64,000 nt of DNA from Mixta theicola (GTDB lineage: Bacteria; Pseudomonadota; Gammaproteobacteria; Enterobacterales; Enterobacteriaceae). The notes beneath the pieces were generated by a model. That model was not told the DNA's origin, made no database searches, and saw nothing but the letters and a program-made list of their open reading frames with translations. The stretch's first letter is position 1; each line of letters begins with the position of its first letter. The position numbers and the translations under genes are program-made. The stretch covers positions 124,001 to 188,000 of the forward strand of contig NZ_NWUO01000009.1 in assembly GCF_002895925.1 (NCBI RefSeq), written 5' to 3'. Positions 43,078-56,071 of this stretch are shown here, piece after piece.

Positions 43078-43317
43078 ATGAAAATTATTATTCACTTCTT
43101 ATTATATTTAGTCCTTTTTATTATTGGGTTCGCACTACTTAATAACGCTAATGTTCTTGATTTAAATACTACTTCAAGAAGTGAAACCATTTCTAAATTC
43201 ATTGTTATGATTATCGTACTCATCGCTACAATGCGCTGGGGGATAAAATCTTATAAGCTATTAGTAGGCCGAAAAAAAATAGTAAAAAAGAGGAAAGCTT
43301 CTTTCCCCTTTTCATAA
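43078..43317 (+). CDS. Small two-helix membrane protein, candidate immunity protein
   Basis: A 79-residue protein beginning MKIIIHFLLYLVLFIIGF, with two predicted transmembrane helices (about 3-22 and 38-57) and a very basic tail (GRKKIVKKRK). It follows the microcin-like gene by 37 bp on the same strand. Upstream in-frame ATGs (42988, 43018) would overlap the toxin gene, an arrangement seen in microcin operons. I choose 43078 because the hydrophobic domain starts there. Size, topology and position fit an immunity protein; no homologue is recognised. Confidence 0.6.
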   Translation: MKIIIHFLLYLVLFIIGFALLNNANVLDLNTTSRSETISKFIVMIIVLIATMRWGIKSYKLLVGRKKIVKKRKASFPFS

Positions 43318-43340
43318 AACGTTTACCGTTCCAGGGACGG

Positions 43341-43454
43341 TCACAGGTATTCCTGCTCTTTCTGCCGCTGCTCATGAACAACATGATCATCCACCAGCTC
43401 ACGCCGCTGCACGACTGTTTCAAACAACTCAGTTGCCCACTCAAGCGCTCCGTC
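43341..43454 (-). pseudogene. Orphan C-terminal coding fragment
   Basis: On the minus strand a frame reads DGALEWATELFETVVQ then RRELVDDHVVHEQRQK and EQEYL before a TGA at 43341-43343. The charged helical composition looks like the C-terminal end of a real protein. It has no credible start and runs upstream into the repeated pstS-promoter copy. It may be a remnant of the plasmid or of a displaced gene; the family is not recognised. Confidence 0.35.
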
Positions 43455-43524
43455 TTGCTGCAGGAGAGAAAACAGGACAGTTTGGTAACAGCGAGATGTA
43501 CGTAAAATGACAGCTTTATGACGC
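43452..43524. repeat. Direct repeat, copy 2 (second pstS promoter-like copy)
   Basis: The distal copy of the 73-bp pstS promoter segment. It retains a good Pho-box-like element on the minus strand (CGTCATAAAGCTGTCAT) but drives no intact gene; downstream on that strand is only the fragment at 43341-43454. Confidence 0.75.
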
Positions 43525-43647
43525 AGCGAAAATGAACAGCGCGACTTTATTCACGACAGCAAAGCAGACTGGCTACGCTTAACCATTGCGGAAAAGGCAC
43601 CAAAAGCAATTATCGTTATTTTCTTATCAAAACTAAAAAACAAAAAA

Positions 43648-43662
43648 CCCGCTCAAGGCGGG
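43648..43662. terminator. Terminator of the cold-shock gene
   Basis: CCCGC/GCGGG stem with a 5-nt loop and T-runs on both sides (six Ts on the minus strand, five on the plus strand), 79 bp after the csp stop. It can act in both directions. Confidence 0.85.
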
Positions 43663-43740
43663 CTTTTTATCACTAACGCTTAACTGCTCAGGCTGTTGCC
43701 TTCATCGCTATCGTAAGGGTTAGCGAGCTGCTATCGACGC

Positions 43741-43953
43741 TTACAGCGCGACAACGTTGGTCGCTGAAGGACCTTTAGCACCGTTCTCAATAGAGAACTC
43801 AACTTTCTGACCTTCGTCTAAGGTTTTGAAATCGTTGCTCTGGATTGCAGAGAAGTGTACGAATACATCTTTGCTGCCGTCCTGAGGAGTGATAAAGCCG
43901 AAACCTTTCTCAGCGTTGAACCATTTTACTAAACCAGTCATTTTATTAGACAT
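43741..43953 (-). CDS. CspA-family cold-shock protein
   Basis: A 70-residue OB-fold RNA chaperone with both nucleic-acid-binding motifs: KGFGFITP (RNP1) and VFVHFSAI (RNP2). It begins [19 protein letters not shown]. It melts RNA secondary structure. The sequence cannot separate CspA, CspB or CspE paralogues, so no symbol is given. It sits between the plasmid remnant and glmS, where E. coli has no such gene. Confidence 0.93.
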   Translation of the reverse strand: MSNKMTGLVKWFNAEKGFGFITPQDGSKDVFVHFSAIQSNDFKTLDEGQKVEFSIENGAKGPSATNVVAL

Positions 43954-44135
43954 TGATATTTCCTTGATTATTTTTGAGCCACTCTTGGTGACGAATATGG
44001 TCTGCTTTGCAGATTTTTACTTATGGGGCACTTAGGAGGAGCTCACGAGGAAGGGTATCAACAGATAACGCTTGAACTGAGGACTGCTTTACTAAAACTG
44101 CTTACATAAGGTCTGTGTTTCAAACCGATGACGCT

Positions 44136-44165
44136 ATACTAGCCTGGTTCCGATCCTCATTGCAA
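44136..44165 (-). promoter_or_regulatory. Candidate promoter of the cold-shock gene
   Basis: On the minus strand TTGCAA (44160-44165), an 18-bp spacer and TAGTAT (44136-44141) lie about 180 bp upstream of the csp start. That would give the long 5' leader typical of cold-induced csp messages. The rest of the 523-bp csp-glmS gap holds no gene that I can support. Confidence 0.45.
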
Positions 44166-44370
44166 TCTTTAATTTCGTTAATATTAAATTATCGACCGAC
44201 CCCGCCATCAACCGCATCCCGCAGCGGAAAAATAACAGCGCGACTTAACAAAGGTAACGGCTTTCAGCCACTGGCAACCTTGCCCTCTGCCTGGCAGTGA
44301 GTAAAACCGCGCCGGCAAAGAATGTACACGACGAGTAAAGCTGAGCGGTGAGCCATCCGCTTTGCGCATA

Positions 44371-44409
44371 AAAAATCCGGCATGCTTTTAACAGCATTAC
44401 CGGATTTTT
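44371..44409 (-). terminator. Terminator of glmUS
   Basis: Outer 10-bp stem AAAAATCCGG/CCGGATTTTT (44371-44380 with 44400-44409) with a further inner ATGCT/AGCAT pairing, 67 bp after the glmS stop. Confidence 0.8.
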
Positions 44410-44476
44410 CGCGTTAGGGTTTTGCCCCGTTACGTTAAAGCAGCCTCGCCTGCGGCCTCTTTATGCAAGACGCGCC

Positions 44477-46306
44477 TTATTCCACGGTAACGGATTTCGC
44501 CAGGTTACGCGGCTGGTCAACGTCGGTGCCTTTAATCAGCGCGACGTGGTAAGAGAGCAGCTGCAGCGGCACGGTATAGAAGATCGGTGCGATAACGTCT
44601 TCTACATGCGGCAGAGAAATGATTTTCATCCCTTCGCTATCGTTAAAGCCCGCATCCCGATCGGCAAACACATACAGCAGACCGCCGCGTGCGCGTACTT
44701 CTTCGATGTTGGATTTCAGCTTCTCCAACAGTTCGTTGTTCGGCGCGACGACAATAACCGGCATATCGGCATCGATCAGCGCCAGCGGGCCGTGTTTCAG
44801 CTCGCCGGCGGCGTAGGCTTCCGCATGGATATAAGAGATCTCTTTCAGCTTCAGCGCGCCTTCCATTGCGATGGGATACTGATCGCCACGTCCGAGAAAC
44901 AGGGCGTGGTGCTTATCGGAGAAATCTTCCGCCAGCGCTTCAATCAGCTTATCCTGCGCCAGCATCTGCTCAATACGGCTCGGCAGCGCCTGCAGAGCAT
45001 GGACGATAACATGCTCGACCTGCGCATCAACGCCTTTCAGGCGGCCAATCTTCGCCACCAGCATCAGCAGTACCGTCAGCTGAGTGGTAAACGCCTTGGT
45101 GGACGCCACGCCGATCTCCGTTCCGGCTTTGGTCATTATCGCCAGGTCAGATTCACGTACCAGCGAAGAACCCGCGACGTTACAGATAGCCAGCGAGCCC
45201 AGATAACCCAGCTCTTTCGACAAACGCAGCGCCGCCAGCGTATCTGCCGTTTCACCCGACTGCGACAGCGTGATCAACAGACTGTTTTTACGTACCGCAG
45301 ACTTGCGATAGCGAAACTCAGACGCGATTTCCACATCGCAGGGCAGGTTAGCCAGCGATTCAAACCAGTAACGCGCCACCATGCCGGAATTATAGGAAGT
45401 GCCGCAGGCGATAATCTGAATATGCTCAACCTGGCTCAGCAGATCGTTGGCGTTGGCGCCCAGCTCAGAAAGATCGACTTCGCCGTGGCTAAAACGTCCG
45501 CTCAGGGTGTTTTTAATCGCGTTAGGCTGCTCATAAATCTCTTTCTGCATGTAGTGACGGTAGCCGCCTTTATCGCCAGCGTCATACTGCACGGTAGATT
45601 CGATTTCGCTACGCTTGATGGGATTGCCTGCGCGGTCAAGGATGGTAATTTCACGACGCGTTACCTCAGCAATATCCCCTTCTTCCAGGTAGATAAAGCG
45701 ACGGGTTACCGGCAGCAGCGCCAACTGATCGGAAGCAATAAAGTTCTCGCCGACGCCACAGCCAATGACCAGCGGGCTACCTGAACGGGCGGCCACCAGC
45801 AGCGACGGATCGCGACTGTCCATAATCACCATGCCGTACGCCCCGCGCAGCTGAGGAATAACGCGCTGTACTACTTCGCGCAGGCTGCCGCCCTGTTTCT
45901 GTTCCCAGTGCACCAAATGCGCGACCACTTCCGTATCGGTTTCCGAAGCGAAGTGATACCCGCGTTCGATCATCAGTTCACGCAGCGGCTCATGGTTTTC
46001 GATGATGCCGTTATGCACGATAACGATATGTTCAGAAACGTGCGGATGCGCATTCACTTCGGACGGCTCGCCGTGGGTTGCCCAACGGGTATGAGCAATA
46101 CCGGTGCCGCCAATCAGCGGATGCTGCTCGGCAGCCTCAGCCAGTTTCTGTACCTTACCTACACGACGCAGGCGAGTGACGTGCCCCTGTCGATCCACCA
46201 CCGCTAAACCCGCGGAGTCATAGCCGCGATACTCCAGACGGCGCAGGCCTTCCAGTAGTATCTCTGCAATATCACGTTGCGCAACCGCGCCAACAATTCC
46301 ACACAT
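44477..46306 (-). CDS. glmS: Glucosamine-6-phosphate synthase
   Basis: A 609-residue amidotransferase that makes glucosamine 6-phosphate from fructose 6-phosphate and glutamine. This is the first committed step to peptidoglycan and LPS amino sugars. The N-terminal Ntn glutaminase has the nucleophile Cys2 (MCGIVGAV); two SIS isomerase domains follow (CGTSYNSG and the SQSGETADT motif). The C terminus is KSVTVE, as in E. coli. It is downstream of glmU, with a 229-bp transcribed spacer holding hairpins and a repeat. Confidence 0.98.
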   Translation of the reverse strand: MCGIVGAVAQRDIAEILLEGLRRLEYRGYDSAGLAVVDRQGHVTRLRRVGKVQKLAEAAEQHPLIGGTGIAHTRWATHGEPSEVNAHPHVSEHIVIVHNGIIENHEPLRELMIERGYHFASETDTEVVAHLVHWEQKQGGSLREVVQRVIPQLRGAYGMVIMDSRDPSLLVAARSGSPLVIGCGVGENFIASDQLALLPVTRRFIYLEEGDIAEVTRREITILDRAGNPIKRSEIESTVQYDAGDKGGYRHYMQKEIYEQPNAIKNTLSGRFSHGEVDLSELGANANDLLSQVEHIQIIACGTSYNSGMVARYWFESLANLPCDVEIASEFRYRKSAVRKNSLLITLSQSGETADTLAALRLSKELGYLGSLAICNVAGSSLVRESDLAIMTKAGTEIGVASTKAFTTQLTVLLMLVAKIGRLKGVDAQVEHVIVHALQALPSRIEQMLAQDKLIEALAEDFSDKHHALFLGRGDQYPIAMEGALKLKEISYIHAEAYAAGELKHGPLALIDADMPVIVVAPNNELLEKLKSNIEEVRARGGLLYVFADRDAGFNDSEGMKIISLPHVEDVIAPIFYTVPLQLLSYHVALIKGTDVDQPRNLAKSVTVE

Positions 46307-46325
46307 AGTTGTATTCCTGACTCAT

Positions 46326-46377
46326 GGCGCCTAGCGCCCAGCGTTGTCGTCTGACCTGATATGCCAGCTTTGCTGGC
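46326..46377 (-). promoter_or_regulatory. Hairpins in the glmS 5' leader
   Basis: Two compact hairpins lie just upstream of glmS: GGCGC/GCGCC (46326-46338, 3-nt loop) and GCCAGC/GCTGGC (46363-46377, 3-nt loop). In E. coli the glmS leader folds to hide its ribosome site and is opened by the small RNA GlmZ. These hairpins may play that part, which is inference. Confidence 0.4.
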
Positions 46378-46404
46378 TCCCCGAGCCTTGTAGAGAGTGG
46401 GGGT

Positions 46405-46531
46405 TATACTCGTCATACTTCAGGCTGCATGTGCGTTGGCTTTCTTCACTCATCCCGGTCGCTTACCTGAGTAAGTTTCCGGAGACTCGCTGCGTTGCCG
46501 CCTTCATGTAACTCGAATTATTCAGAGTTTA
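46405..46531. repeat. YPAL-like palindromic repeat element
   Basis: A 127-bp imperfect palindrome. One end reads TATACTCGTCATACTTC and GGCTGCATGTGCGTTGGC; the other GTTGCCGCCTTCATG then TAACTCGAATTATTCAG. The ends are inverted copies of each other. This matches the intergenic palindromic elements known from Yersinia and Serratia as YPAL. It is transcribed within glmU-glmS and starts 5 bp after the glmU stop. Only one copy occurs in the window. Confidence 0.7.
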
Positions 46532-46535
46532 TGTT

Positions 46536-47906
46536 TTATTTTTTCTTTACCGGGCGTTGCCAGCCCGATTTTTGCAGCTGTTCTTTGCGGTTATACACCA
46601 GCTCGTCGGCGGTCACATCCTGCATGACAGTGGTGCCCGCCGCGATGGTGGCGCCGCTGGCTACCGTAACCGGCGCGACCAGCTGCGTATCAGAACCCAC
46701 AAACACATCGTCGCCGATGATGGTTTTTGATTTATTGGCGCCGTCATAGTTGCAGGTAATGGTGCCGGCGCCGATGTTTACGCCAGACCCGATTTCGGCA
46801 TCACCCAGATAGCTGAGGTGGCCGGCCTTCGAACCTTTGCCCAGCCTCGCCTTTTTCATTTCAACGAAGTTGCCGACGTGTGCGGCTTCATCCAGCTGGC
46901 TGCCTGGACGCAAACGCGCAAAAGGCCCAACGGTACAGGAGACAGCCAGCTCGGCATCTTCAATCACGCTGTAAGGGCTGATTTCACAGCCGTCGCCGAT
47001 AACGCTGTTTTTGATTACGCAGCCTGCGCCGATTTTAACGTTGTTGCCCAGCGAGACCTTACCTTCAAGGATCACGTTACTGTCGATTTCCACATCGCGG
47101 CCGTGCAGCAGTTCGCCGCGCAGATCGAAGCGGGCCGGATCGCGCAGCATAACGCCCGCCAGCAGCAGCTTTTCAGCCTGCTCGGCCTGATAAATCCGCT
47201 CCAGCGTCGCCAGCTGCAGGCGGTTATTAACGCCTTCCGTTTCGCTAATGCGTGACGGCTGTACGGTAGCGATACGTCGTCCTTCTGCCGAGGCCAGCGC
47301 AATAATATCGGTAATATAATATTCGCCCTGGGCGTTGTTGTTGGTGAGCTGGCTTAACCAGCGTTTCAGATCGCCGCCGTTCGCGACCAGAATGCCGGTG
47401 TTGATTTCGGTAATCGCCAGCTGCGCAGGCGTTGCATCTTTCTGTTCAACGATGCCGGTGACCTCACCGTTTTCACGCACAATGCGTCCGTAGCCGGTGG
47501 GGTTCTCAAGCGTCACGGTTAACAGGCCAATTCCGCCTGCGGGCTTCGCTGCGCACAGGCGCGCCAGCGTATCAACCATGATTAACGGCACGTCGCCGTA
47601 TAGCATCAGAATATCTTCATCATCGGCAAAGAAAGGGGCGGCCTGCTGCATCGCATGTCCGGTTCCTAATTGCTCAGCCTGCAGCACCCAATTCAGCGCA
47701 TCATCACCCAGCGTGGCTTTCAGCCGATCGCCGCCGTGACCGTAAACCAGATTAATTGCGCGCGCACCGACGCCTTTTGCCGCATCGATAACGTGTTGAA
47801 CCATGGGTTTTCCCGCCAGAGTATGCAGGACTTTAGGAAGATCGGAATACATGCGTGTTCCCTTGCCGGCAGCAAGGATCACCACGCTCATTGCGCTGTT
47901 AGACAT
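46536..47906 (-). CDS. glmU: Bifunctional GlmU (uridyltransferase / acetyltransferase)
   Basis: A 456-residue enzyme that acetylates glucosamine 1-phosphate and couples it to UTP, giving UDP-GlcNAc. The N-terminal pyrophosphorylase signature is [18 protein letters not shown]. The C-terminal left-handed beta helix has hexapeptide repeats ([13 protein letters not shown]) and the acetyltransferase region [20 protein letters not shown] use the second ATG (47906), with AGGA 5 bases upstream. It is cotranscribed with glmS. Confidence 0.97.
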   Translation of the reverse strand: MSNSAMSVVILAAGKGTRMYSDLPKVLHTLAGKPMVQHVIDAAKGVGARAINLVYGHGGDRLKATLGDDALNWVLQAEQLGTGHAMQQAAPFFADDEDILMLYGDVPLIMVDTLARLCAAKPAGGIGLLTVTLENPTGYGRIVRENGEVTGIVEQKDATPAQLAITEINTGILVANGGDLKRWLSQLTNNNAQGEYYITDIIALASAEGRRIATVQPSRISETEGVNNRLQLATLERIYQAEQAEKLLLAGVMLRDPARFDLRGELLHGRDVEIDSNVILEGKVSLGNNVKIGAGCVIKNSVIGDGCEISPYSVIEDAELAVSCTVGPFARLRPGSQLDEAAHVGNFVEMKKARLGKGSKAGHLSYLGDAEIGSGVNIGAGTITCNYDGANKSKTIIGDDVFVGSDTQLVAPVTVASGATIAAGTTVMQDVTADELVYNRKEQLQKSGWQRPVKKK

Positions 47907-48113
47907 AGCCATCCTGATAGAATTTTTACAGAGGAAAGTTAAACGGTTTCGCCCTGAGATTACTACATTTTTCTCCTGGCGAAATTATCCGGCTTTCCGA
48001 TTATTACCACGGCAAAGAATGCACCGCCGTTGGCGATAAATACAACGAAAAAAGGCGATTTTTAGCCGCTTAATTTTAGCTGTGTAGCAAGAAGGGAACA
48101 GGGCGGGGAACCA

Positions 48114-48143
48114 TAAAAAAATGCCAACCCGTTTGGGCTGGCA
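48114..48143 (-). terminator. Terminator of the atp operon
   Basis: A 9-bp stem with one wobble (48122-48130 with 48135-48143), 4-nt loop, followed on the minus strand by at least six Ts, 23 bp after the atpC stop. Confidence 0.85.
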
Positions 48144-48166
48144 TTATTAGCTGCTGTTAAGCCTGA

Positions 48167-48586
48167 TTACATCGCTTTCTTGGTCAGTTCGATGACGCGC
48201 AGCTTGGCAATGGCTTTCGCCAGTTCTGCCGAAGCCTGAGCATAGTCCACGTCGCCGTGAGCTTTGTGAATATGCTCTTCCGCTTTGCGTTTCGCTTCCA
48301 ACGCCCGCGCTTCATCAAGATCTGTGCCGCGAATCGCCGTATCAGCCAGCACGGTAACCGTACCCGGCTGTACTTCCAGCACGCCGCCGGAGAGATAGAT
48401 ATACTCTTCTTCGCCGTGCTGTTTAACGATGCGCACCATGCCAGGCTTAATGGCGGTCAGCAGCGGCGTATGGCCTGGGAAAATACCCAGCTCACCTTCG
48501 CTACCTGACACCTGAATTTTCTGTACCAGACCGCTGAACATCTGCTGTTCTGCGCTGACAACATCCAGGTGATAAGTCATAGCCAT
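48167..48586 (-). CDS. atpC: ATP synthase F1 epsilon subunit
   Basis: A 139-residue subunit of the central stalk: an N-terminal beta sandwich ([19 protein letters not shown]) and a C-terminal helical hairpin that can inhibit ATP hydrolysis. I start at 48586, with GGGAGG 6-7 bases upstream. Last gene of the atp operon. Confidence 0.97.
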   Translation of the reverse strand: MAMTYHLDVVSAEQQMFSGLVQKIQVSGSEGELGIFPGHTPLLTAIKPGMVRIVKQHGEEEYIYLSGGVLEVQPGTVTVLADTAIRGTDLDEARALEAKRKAEEHIHKAHGDVDYAQASAELAKAIAKLRVIELTKKAM

Positions 48587-48724
48587 TTTCAACCTCCCGG
48601 AAAACTACCCCGTGGTATTTCAGGCTGCGCTAGCGGCTTTGATATACCCGAATCACCGTCTTAAGCCAGCGATCCGGGATGAATTCTATGCCGCTCCGCC
48701 CCTAAAATAGTCAGGGGGAAGTCA

Positions 48725-50185
<1,461 letters not shown>

Positions 50186-50244
50186 TTACGCTCAGCAGCC
50201 CGGTCAACCTGTCGGCAGCCGCGCCAGTGACGGGGTATACCTGG

Positions 50245-51111
50245 TTAAACCGCGGAGGCCCCCGAGACGATCTCGGTAAGTTCCTGGGTGATGCTGGCCT
50301 GACGAGCTTTGTTGTATACCAACTGCAGCTCTTTGATCAGGTTGCCGCCGTTGTCGGTCGCCGCTTTCATCGCCACCATACGTGCGGCCTGTTCGCTGGC
50401 CAGGTTTTCCACAACGCCCTGATAAACCTGGGATTCGACATAACGACGCAGCAGGGTATCCAGCAGCGATTTCGGATCCGGTTCGTACAGGTAATCCCAG
50501 GTTTTTTTCTTCAACTCGACTTCCCCTTCCGCTGGCGGTAACGGCAGCAGCTGGGTAATCGTTGGAGTCTGGGACATGGTGTTGTTAAATTTGTTGCTGA
50601 CCACATACAGCTTGTCGAGACGACCTTCGTCATAGGCCTGCAGCATGACTTTTACCGGGCCAATCAGTTCTGACAGGGAAGGGTTATCGCCCATGCCGTT
50701 CACCTGCGCCACGATATTGCCACCTACGGAACCGAAGAAAGCCAGCCCCTTGGAACCGATAATCGCCAGATCGCTCTGAACGCCTTTATCAGACCAGGCT
50801 TTCATCTCTGCCAGCAATTTTTTGAACAGGTTAATGTTCAAACCACCACAAAGCCCGCGGTCGGTAGAAACGACCAAATAGCCGACGCGCTTAACGTCGC
50901 GCTCTTCCAGGTAAGGGTGCTTGTATTCCAGATTACCTAACGCAATGTGACCAATCACTTTGCGCATGGTTTCTGCATACGGACGGCTGGCCGCCATGCG
51001 TTCCTGCGTTTTACGCATTTTGGAGGCGGCGACCATTTCCATCGCTTTAGTGATCTTCTGCGTGTTTTTCACGCTTCCGATCTTGGTACGTATCTCTTTT
51101 GCGCCGGCCAT
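50245..51111 (-). CDS. atpG: ATP synthase F1 gamma subunit
   Basis: A 288-residue rotor shaft. The N-terminal ([21 protein letters not shown]) and C-terminal ([19 protein letters not shown]) helices form the coiled coil turning inside the alpha3beta3 ring. The middle is a Rossmann-like domain. It lies between atpA (52-bp gap) and atpD (122-bp gap). Confidence 0.97.
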   Translation of the reverse strand: MAGAKEIRTKIGSVKNTQKITKAMEMVAASKMRKTQERMAASRPYAETMRKVIGHIALGNLEYKHPYLEERDVKRVGYLVVSTDRGLCGGLNINLFKKLLAEMKAWSDKGVQSDLAIIGSKGLAFFGSVGGNIVAQVNGMGDNPSLSELIGPVKVMLQAYDEGRLDKLYVVSNKFNNTMSQTPTITQLLPLPPAEGEVELKKKTWDYLYEPDPKSLLDTLLRRYVESQVYQGVVENLASEQAARMVAMKAATDNGGNLIKELQLVYNKARQASITQELTEIVSGASAV

Positions 51112-51163
51112 TAGCTTCTCCTCAAAGCCTTGCGGCCTGCCTTTTCAGACAAGCCGCCAGACA

Positions 51164-52705
51164 TTACCAGGACTGGGTTGCTTTAAACGTATCGAGGATG
51201 CCTTTCAGCTTCTCTTCGATTTCGTTGTTGTAGTTACCAGTTTGGTTGATTTCCTGCATCAGCTCGGCGTGTTCGCGATCGGCATACGCCAGCAGCGCAG
51301 CTTCAAAGCTACCGATTTTCGCCAGTTCGACGTCGTTCAGGTAACCACGCTCAGCGGCGAACAGCACCAGACCCTGTTGGGCAACGGACATCGGCGCATA
51401 CTGTTTCTGCTTCAGCAGCTCGGTCACTTTCTGACCGTGGCTCAGCTGTTTACGGGTTGCATCGTCCAGATCGGAAGCGAACTGGGAGAATGCAGCCAGT
51501 TCACGATACTGCGCCAGCGCGGTACGAATACCACCGGACAGTTTCTTCACGATTTTGGTCTGAGCGGCACCACCAACACGGGATACGGAGATACCCGGGT
51601 TAACAGCCGGACGGATACCGGAGTTGAACAGGTTAGATTCCAGGAAGATCTGACCATCGGTAATGGAGATTACGTTGGTCGGAACGAACGCGGAAACGTC
51701 ACCCGCCTGCGTTTCGATAATCGGCAGGGCGGTCAGTGAACCGGTTTTACCTTTTACTTCACCTTTGGTAAACGCTTCAACATATTCAGCGTTTACGCGG
51801 GAGGCACGCTCCAGCAGGCGAGAGTGGAGATAGAACACGTCACCAGGGAACGCTTCACGGCCCGGCGGACGACGCAGCAGCAGAGAAATCTGACGATAAG
51901 CAACAGCCTGTTTAGACAGGTCATCGTAAACGATCAGCGCATCTTCGCCGCGGTCGCGGAAGTATTCACCCATTGCGCAACCGGCATACGGAGCCAGGTA
52001 CTGCAGCGCAGCGGATTCAGACGCGGACGCAACCACTACGATGGTGTTAGCCAGCGCGCCGTGTTCTTCCAGTTTACGCACCACGTTAGCGATGGTGGAC
52101 GCTTTCTGGCCGATAGCCACGTATACGCATTTAATGCCGGAGTCGCGCTGGTTGATGATGGCGTCGATAGCCAGAGCGGTTTTACCGGTCTGACGGTCGC
52201 CGATGATCAGCTCACGCTGGCCACGACCGATTGGGATCATCGCATCGACAGATTTGTAGCCAGTCTGAACCGGCTGGTCAACGGATTGACGATCGATAAC
52301 GCCCGGCGCGATAACTTCAACCGGAGAGAAACCGTCATGCTCAATCGGACCTTTACCGTCGATAGCTTCACCCAGGGTGTTAACTACGCGGCCCAGCAGG
52401 CCACGGCCAACCGGAACTTCCAGGATACGGCCGGTGCATTTTACTTTCATGCCTTCGGCGAGGTCAGCATACGGACCCATAACCACTGCACCTACGGAGT
52501 CGCGCTCCAGGTTCAGGGCGATAGCGTAGCGGTTGCCCGGCAGCGCGATCATTTCACCCTGCATAACATCGGCCAGGCCGTGTACGCGGATGATGCCGTC
52601 GCTGACGGAAACAATAGTACCTTCGTTGTGAGCTTCACTCACGACATTGAACTGAGCAATGCGCTGCTTGATCAGTTCGCTGATTTCGGTGGAATTCAGT
52701 TGCAT
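51164..52705 (-). CDS. atpA: ATP synthase F1 alpha subunit
   Basis: A 513-residue regulatory nucleotide-binding subunit, the same length as in E. coli. It has an N-terminal amphipathic stretch, Walker [10 protein letters not shown] near residue 169, the motif [11 protein letters not shown], and the arginine finger region SVSRVGG. It forms the hexamer with AtpD. Confidence 0.98.
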   Translation of the reverse strand: MQLNSTEISELIKQRIAQFNVVSEAHNEGTIVSVSDGIIRVHGLADVMQGEMIALPGNRYAIALNLERDSVGAVVMGPYADLAEGMKVKCTGRILEVPVGRGLLGRVVNTLGEAIDGKGPIEHDGFSPVEVIAPGVIDRQSVDQPVQTGYKSVDAMIPIGRGQRELIIGDRQTGKTALAIDAIINQRDSGIKCVYVAIGQKASTIANVVRKLEEHGALANTIVVVASASESAALQYLAPYAGCAMGEYFRDRGEDALIVYDDLSKQAVAYRQISLLLRRPPGREAFPGDVFYLHSRLLERASRVNAEYVEAFTKGEVKGKTGSLTALPIIETQAGDVSAFVPTNVISITDGQIFLESNLFNSGIRPAVNPGISVSRVGGAAQTKIVKKLSGGIRTALAQYRELAAFSQFASDLDDATRKQLSHGQKVTELLKQKQYAPMSVAQQGLVLFAAERGYLNDVELAKIGSFEAALLAYADREHAELMQEINQTGNYNNEIEEKLKGILDTFKATQSW

Positions 52706-52719
52706 ATGCTCCAGTCCCC

Positions 52720-53253
52720 TTAAGACTGCAAGACGTCTGCCAGACGCTCAAGACGGCCGCGTACGCTACCGTCAATGACCATATCACCCGCCTGGATGAT
52801 AACGCCTGCCATTACAGACTTATCGATTTTGCAATTCAGCTTAACTTTGCGTGACAGACGCTTTTCCATTGCGGTGCTGATTTTAGTCAGCTGCTCGTCG
52901 CTCAGCGCACTGGCAGAGATGACATCCACTTCCGCGGTCGCCTCCCAGGCGTCACGCAGGTGGATGTACTGCTCCAGTACTGCCGGCAGCGCGGACAAAC
53001 GTCCGTTTTCTGCCATAACCTTGATAAGGTTCTGACCTGCTTCGTCGAGTTGGTCACCACAGACTGCGATGAACGAGGCAGATAAGGTTTCCGGTGCCAG
53101 AGCACCGGAAAGCAATTCGGCCATCTGTTCGTTGCGAGCGACTTCTGCAGCGAACGTCAGCATTTGTTGCCAACGATCGATGCTTTGATGCTCAACGGCA
53201 AAGTCAAAAGCTGCTTTGGCGTAGGGGCGAGCTACAGTAATTAGTTCAGACAT
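52720..53253 (-). CDS. atpH: ATP synthase F1 delta subunit
   Basis: A 177-residue peripheral-stalk subunit, the standard E. coli length. The helical N-terminal domain ([18 protein letters not shown]) binds AtpA; the C-terminal region ([19 protein letters not shown]) binds AtpF. It is 14 bp from atpA. Confidence 0.97.
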   Translation of the reverse strand: MSELITVARPYAKAAFDFAVEHQSIDRWQQMLTFAAEVARNEQMAELLSGALAPETLSASFIAVCGDQLDEAGQNLIKVMAENGRLSALPAVLEQYIHLRDAWEATAEVDVISASALSDEQLTKISTAMEKRLSRKVKLNCKIDKSVMAGVIIQAGDMVIDGSVRGRLERLADVLQS

Positions 53254-53267
53254 CAGCCCCTCCCTCC

Positions 53268-53738
53268 TTACAGTTCAGCGACCAGTTTATCTACGATGTC
53301 GCTGTTAGCAGCTTCATCCACGGAACGTTCGATGATTTTCTCGGCGCCGGCCACAGCCAGCATCGCGACTTGCTTACGCAACTCTTCACGGGCACGTTTA
53401 CGCTCGGCGTCAATTTCCGCCTGCGCCTGTGCCACGATCTTGTTACGTTCCTGCTCAGCTTCAGCTTTCACTTCGTCCAGGATCTGAGCGCGGCGTTTGT
53501 TCGCCTGCTCGATGATAACCTGAGCTTCTTCTTTCGCTTTTTTCAGCTGGTCGGTCGCAGTTGCCTGTGCGAGATCCAAATCTTTTTTGGCGCGTTCTGC
53601 AGAAGCAAGGCCTTCAGCGACTTCTTTCTGGCGCTTTTCGATGGCAGCCATAATCGGCGGCCATACGTACTTCATGCAGAACAGGACAAACAGGACGAAC
53701 GCGATGGCCTGGCCGAGGATTGTTGCGTTAAGGTTCAC
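53268..53738 (-). CDS. atpF: ATP synthase Fo b subunit
   Basis: A 156-residue stator subunit: one N-terminal membrane helix ([19 protein letters not shown]) followed by a long charged dimerising coiled coil. It links Fo to the delta subunit. Length is identical to E. coli. Confidence 0.98.
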   Translation of the reverse strand: MNLNATILGQAIAFVLFVLFCMKYVWPPIMAAIEKRQKEVAEGLASAERAKKDLDLAQATATDQLKKAKEEAQVIIEQANKRRAQILDEVKAEAEQERNKIVAQAQAEIDAERKRAREELRKQVAMLAVAGAEKIIERSVDEAANSDIVDKLVAEL

Positions 53739-53762
53739 AGCACAATGCCTCTCGTTAAGTTA

Positions 53763-54118
<356 letters not shown>

Positions 54119-54149
54119 TCAGTTAAAACGCAGTAGTGTTAATAAAAAA

Positions 54150-55360
<1,211 letters not shown>

Positions 55361-55452
55361 GACGCTGAAACTCTCCTGCCCCGATCGGGGTATGTCGCGT
55401 GTCGTATAAAACTGCCTTTGCTCTTTTGAGTCAAGCAGCAAAAAACGAGCAA

Positions 55453-55480
55453 ATTATACGGGCCGCACCTGCGATTTCAA
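55453..55480 (-). promoter_or_regulatory. atp operon promoter
   Basis: On the minus strand TTGAAA (55475-55480), a 16-bp spacer and a perfect TATAAT (55453-55458) lie about 95 bp upstream of atpI. Confidence 0.75.
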
Positions 55481-56030
55481 TCGATAAGTAGCGAAAAGGT
55501 GAACAATTATTTAAATTTCTTTCGGCAGCCCTATTTTTTAAAAGTCGCTTTCTGAGAAAACCGCCAGCTTATTACAACAATTCCGTCAAATTTATGCTCA
55601 TAAAGCGTGCGTTAGATCACATTTCATTAATATAACGCTGACAAAATATGCAGGAATAATCTTAAAAAACCTGCCGAACTGAAAATAAAAAACTTTACGA
55701 TTCAAATGGATAACAAAAATAAACGGATATTATGCCGGGAAGGATAATAAATAGCTTAATTTGACATCACGATTAAAAATTTCATCAACAATATATCGTT
55801 ACTTCAGTTGAGTGATAAAGTCGATATATTTTCAACAGTGACTATTTATTGGCGTTTTGTTCGCTAACTACGTGATCATCATGATAATCAATTGTAAAAT
55901 TCAGGTTAAATATTACTAAAAGTTTCAGATAATGACTACGCGCCTATTTAACTTCTGGGCAACAAAAGCAGCGAAAAAATAGCGAAAGTAAACAGAATCA
56001 AATGGCCATTTTTTAACCACAGACGTGGCT
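55481..56030. other. AT-rich gap between rsmG and atpI
   Basis: About 550 bp of strongly AT-rich DNA without a plausible gene on either strand. A gap of similar size separates these genes in E. coli. It lies upstream of the atp promoter and may hold further regulatory sites, but none stands out. Confidence 0.6.
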
Positions 56031-56064
56031 AAAAAAGATGCCACCCCGTAATAACCGGATGGCA
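56031..56064 (-). terminator. Terminator of rsmG
   Basis: A GC-rich stem based on TGCCATCCG and its imperfect complement across a 7-nt loop, followed on the minus strand by TTTTTT. It ends 8 bp after the rsmG stop. Confidence 0.75.
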
Positions 56065-56071
56065 CGGAAAG

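Noticed and set aside
43226..43444. 72-codon minus-strand frame overlapping the candidate immunity gene
   Set aside because: It is antisense to a better-supported gene and mixes two frames of likely real coding; its hydrophobic part is a mirror of the immunity protein sequence.
44115..44300. 61-codon plus-strand frame upstream of the cold-shock gene
   Set aside because: It overlaps the likely csp promoter, has no Shine-Dalgarno and no recognisable product.
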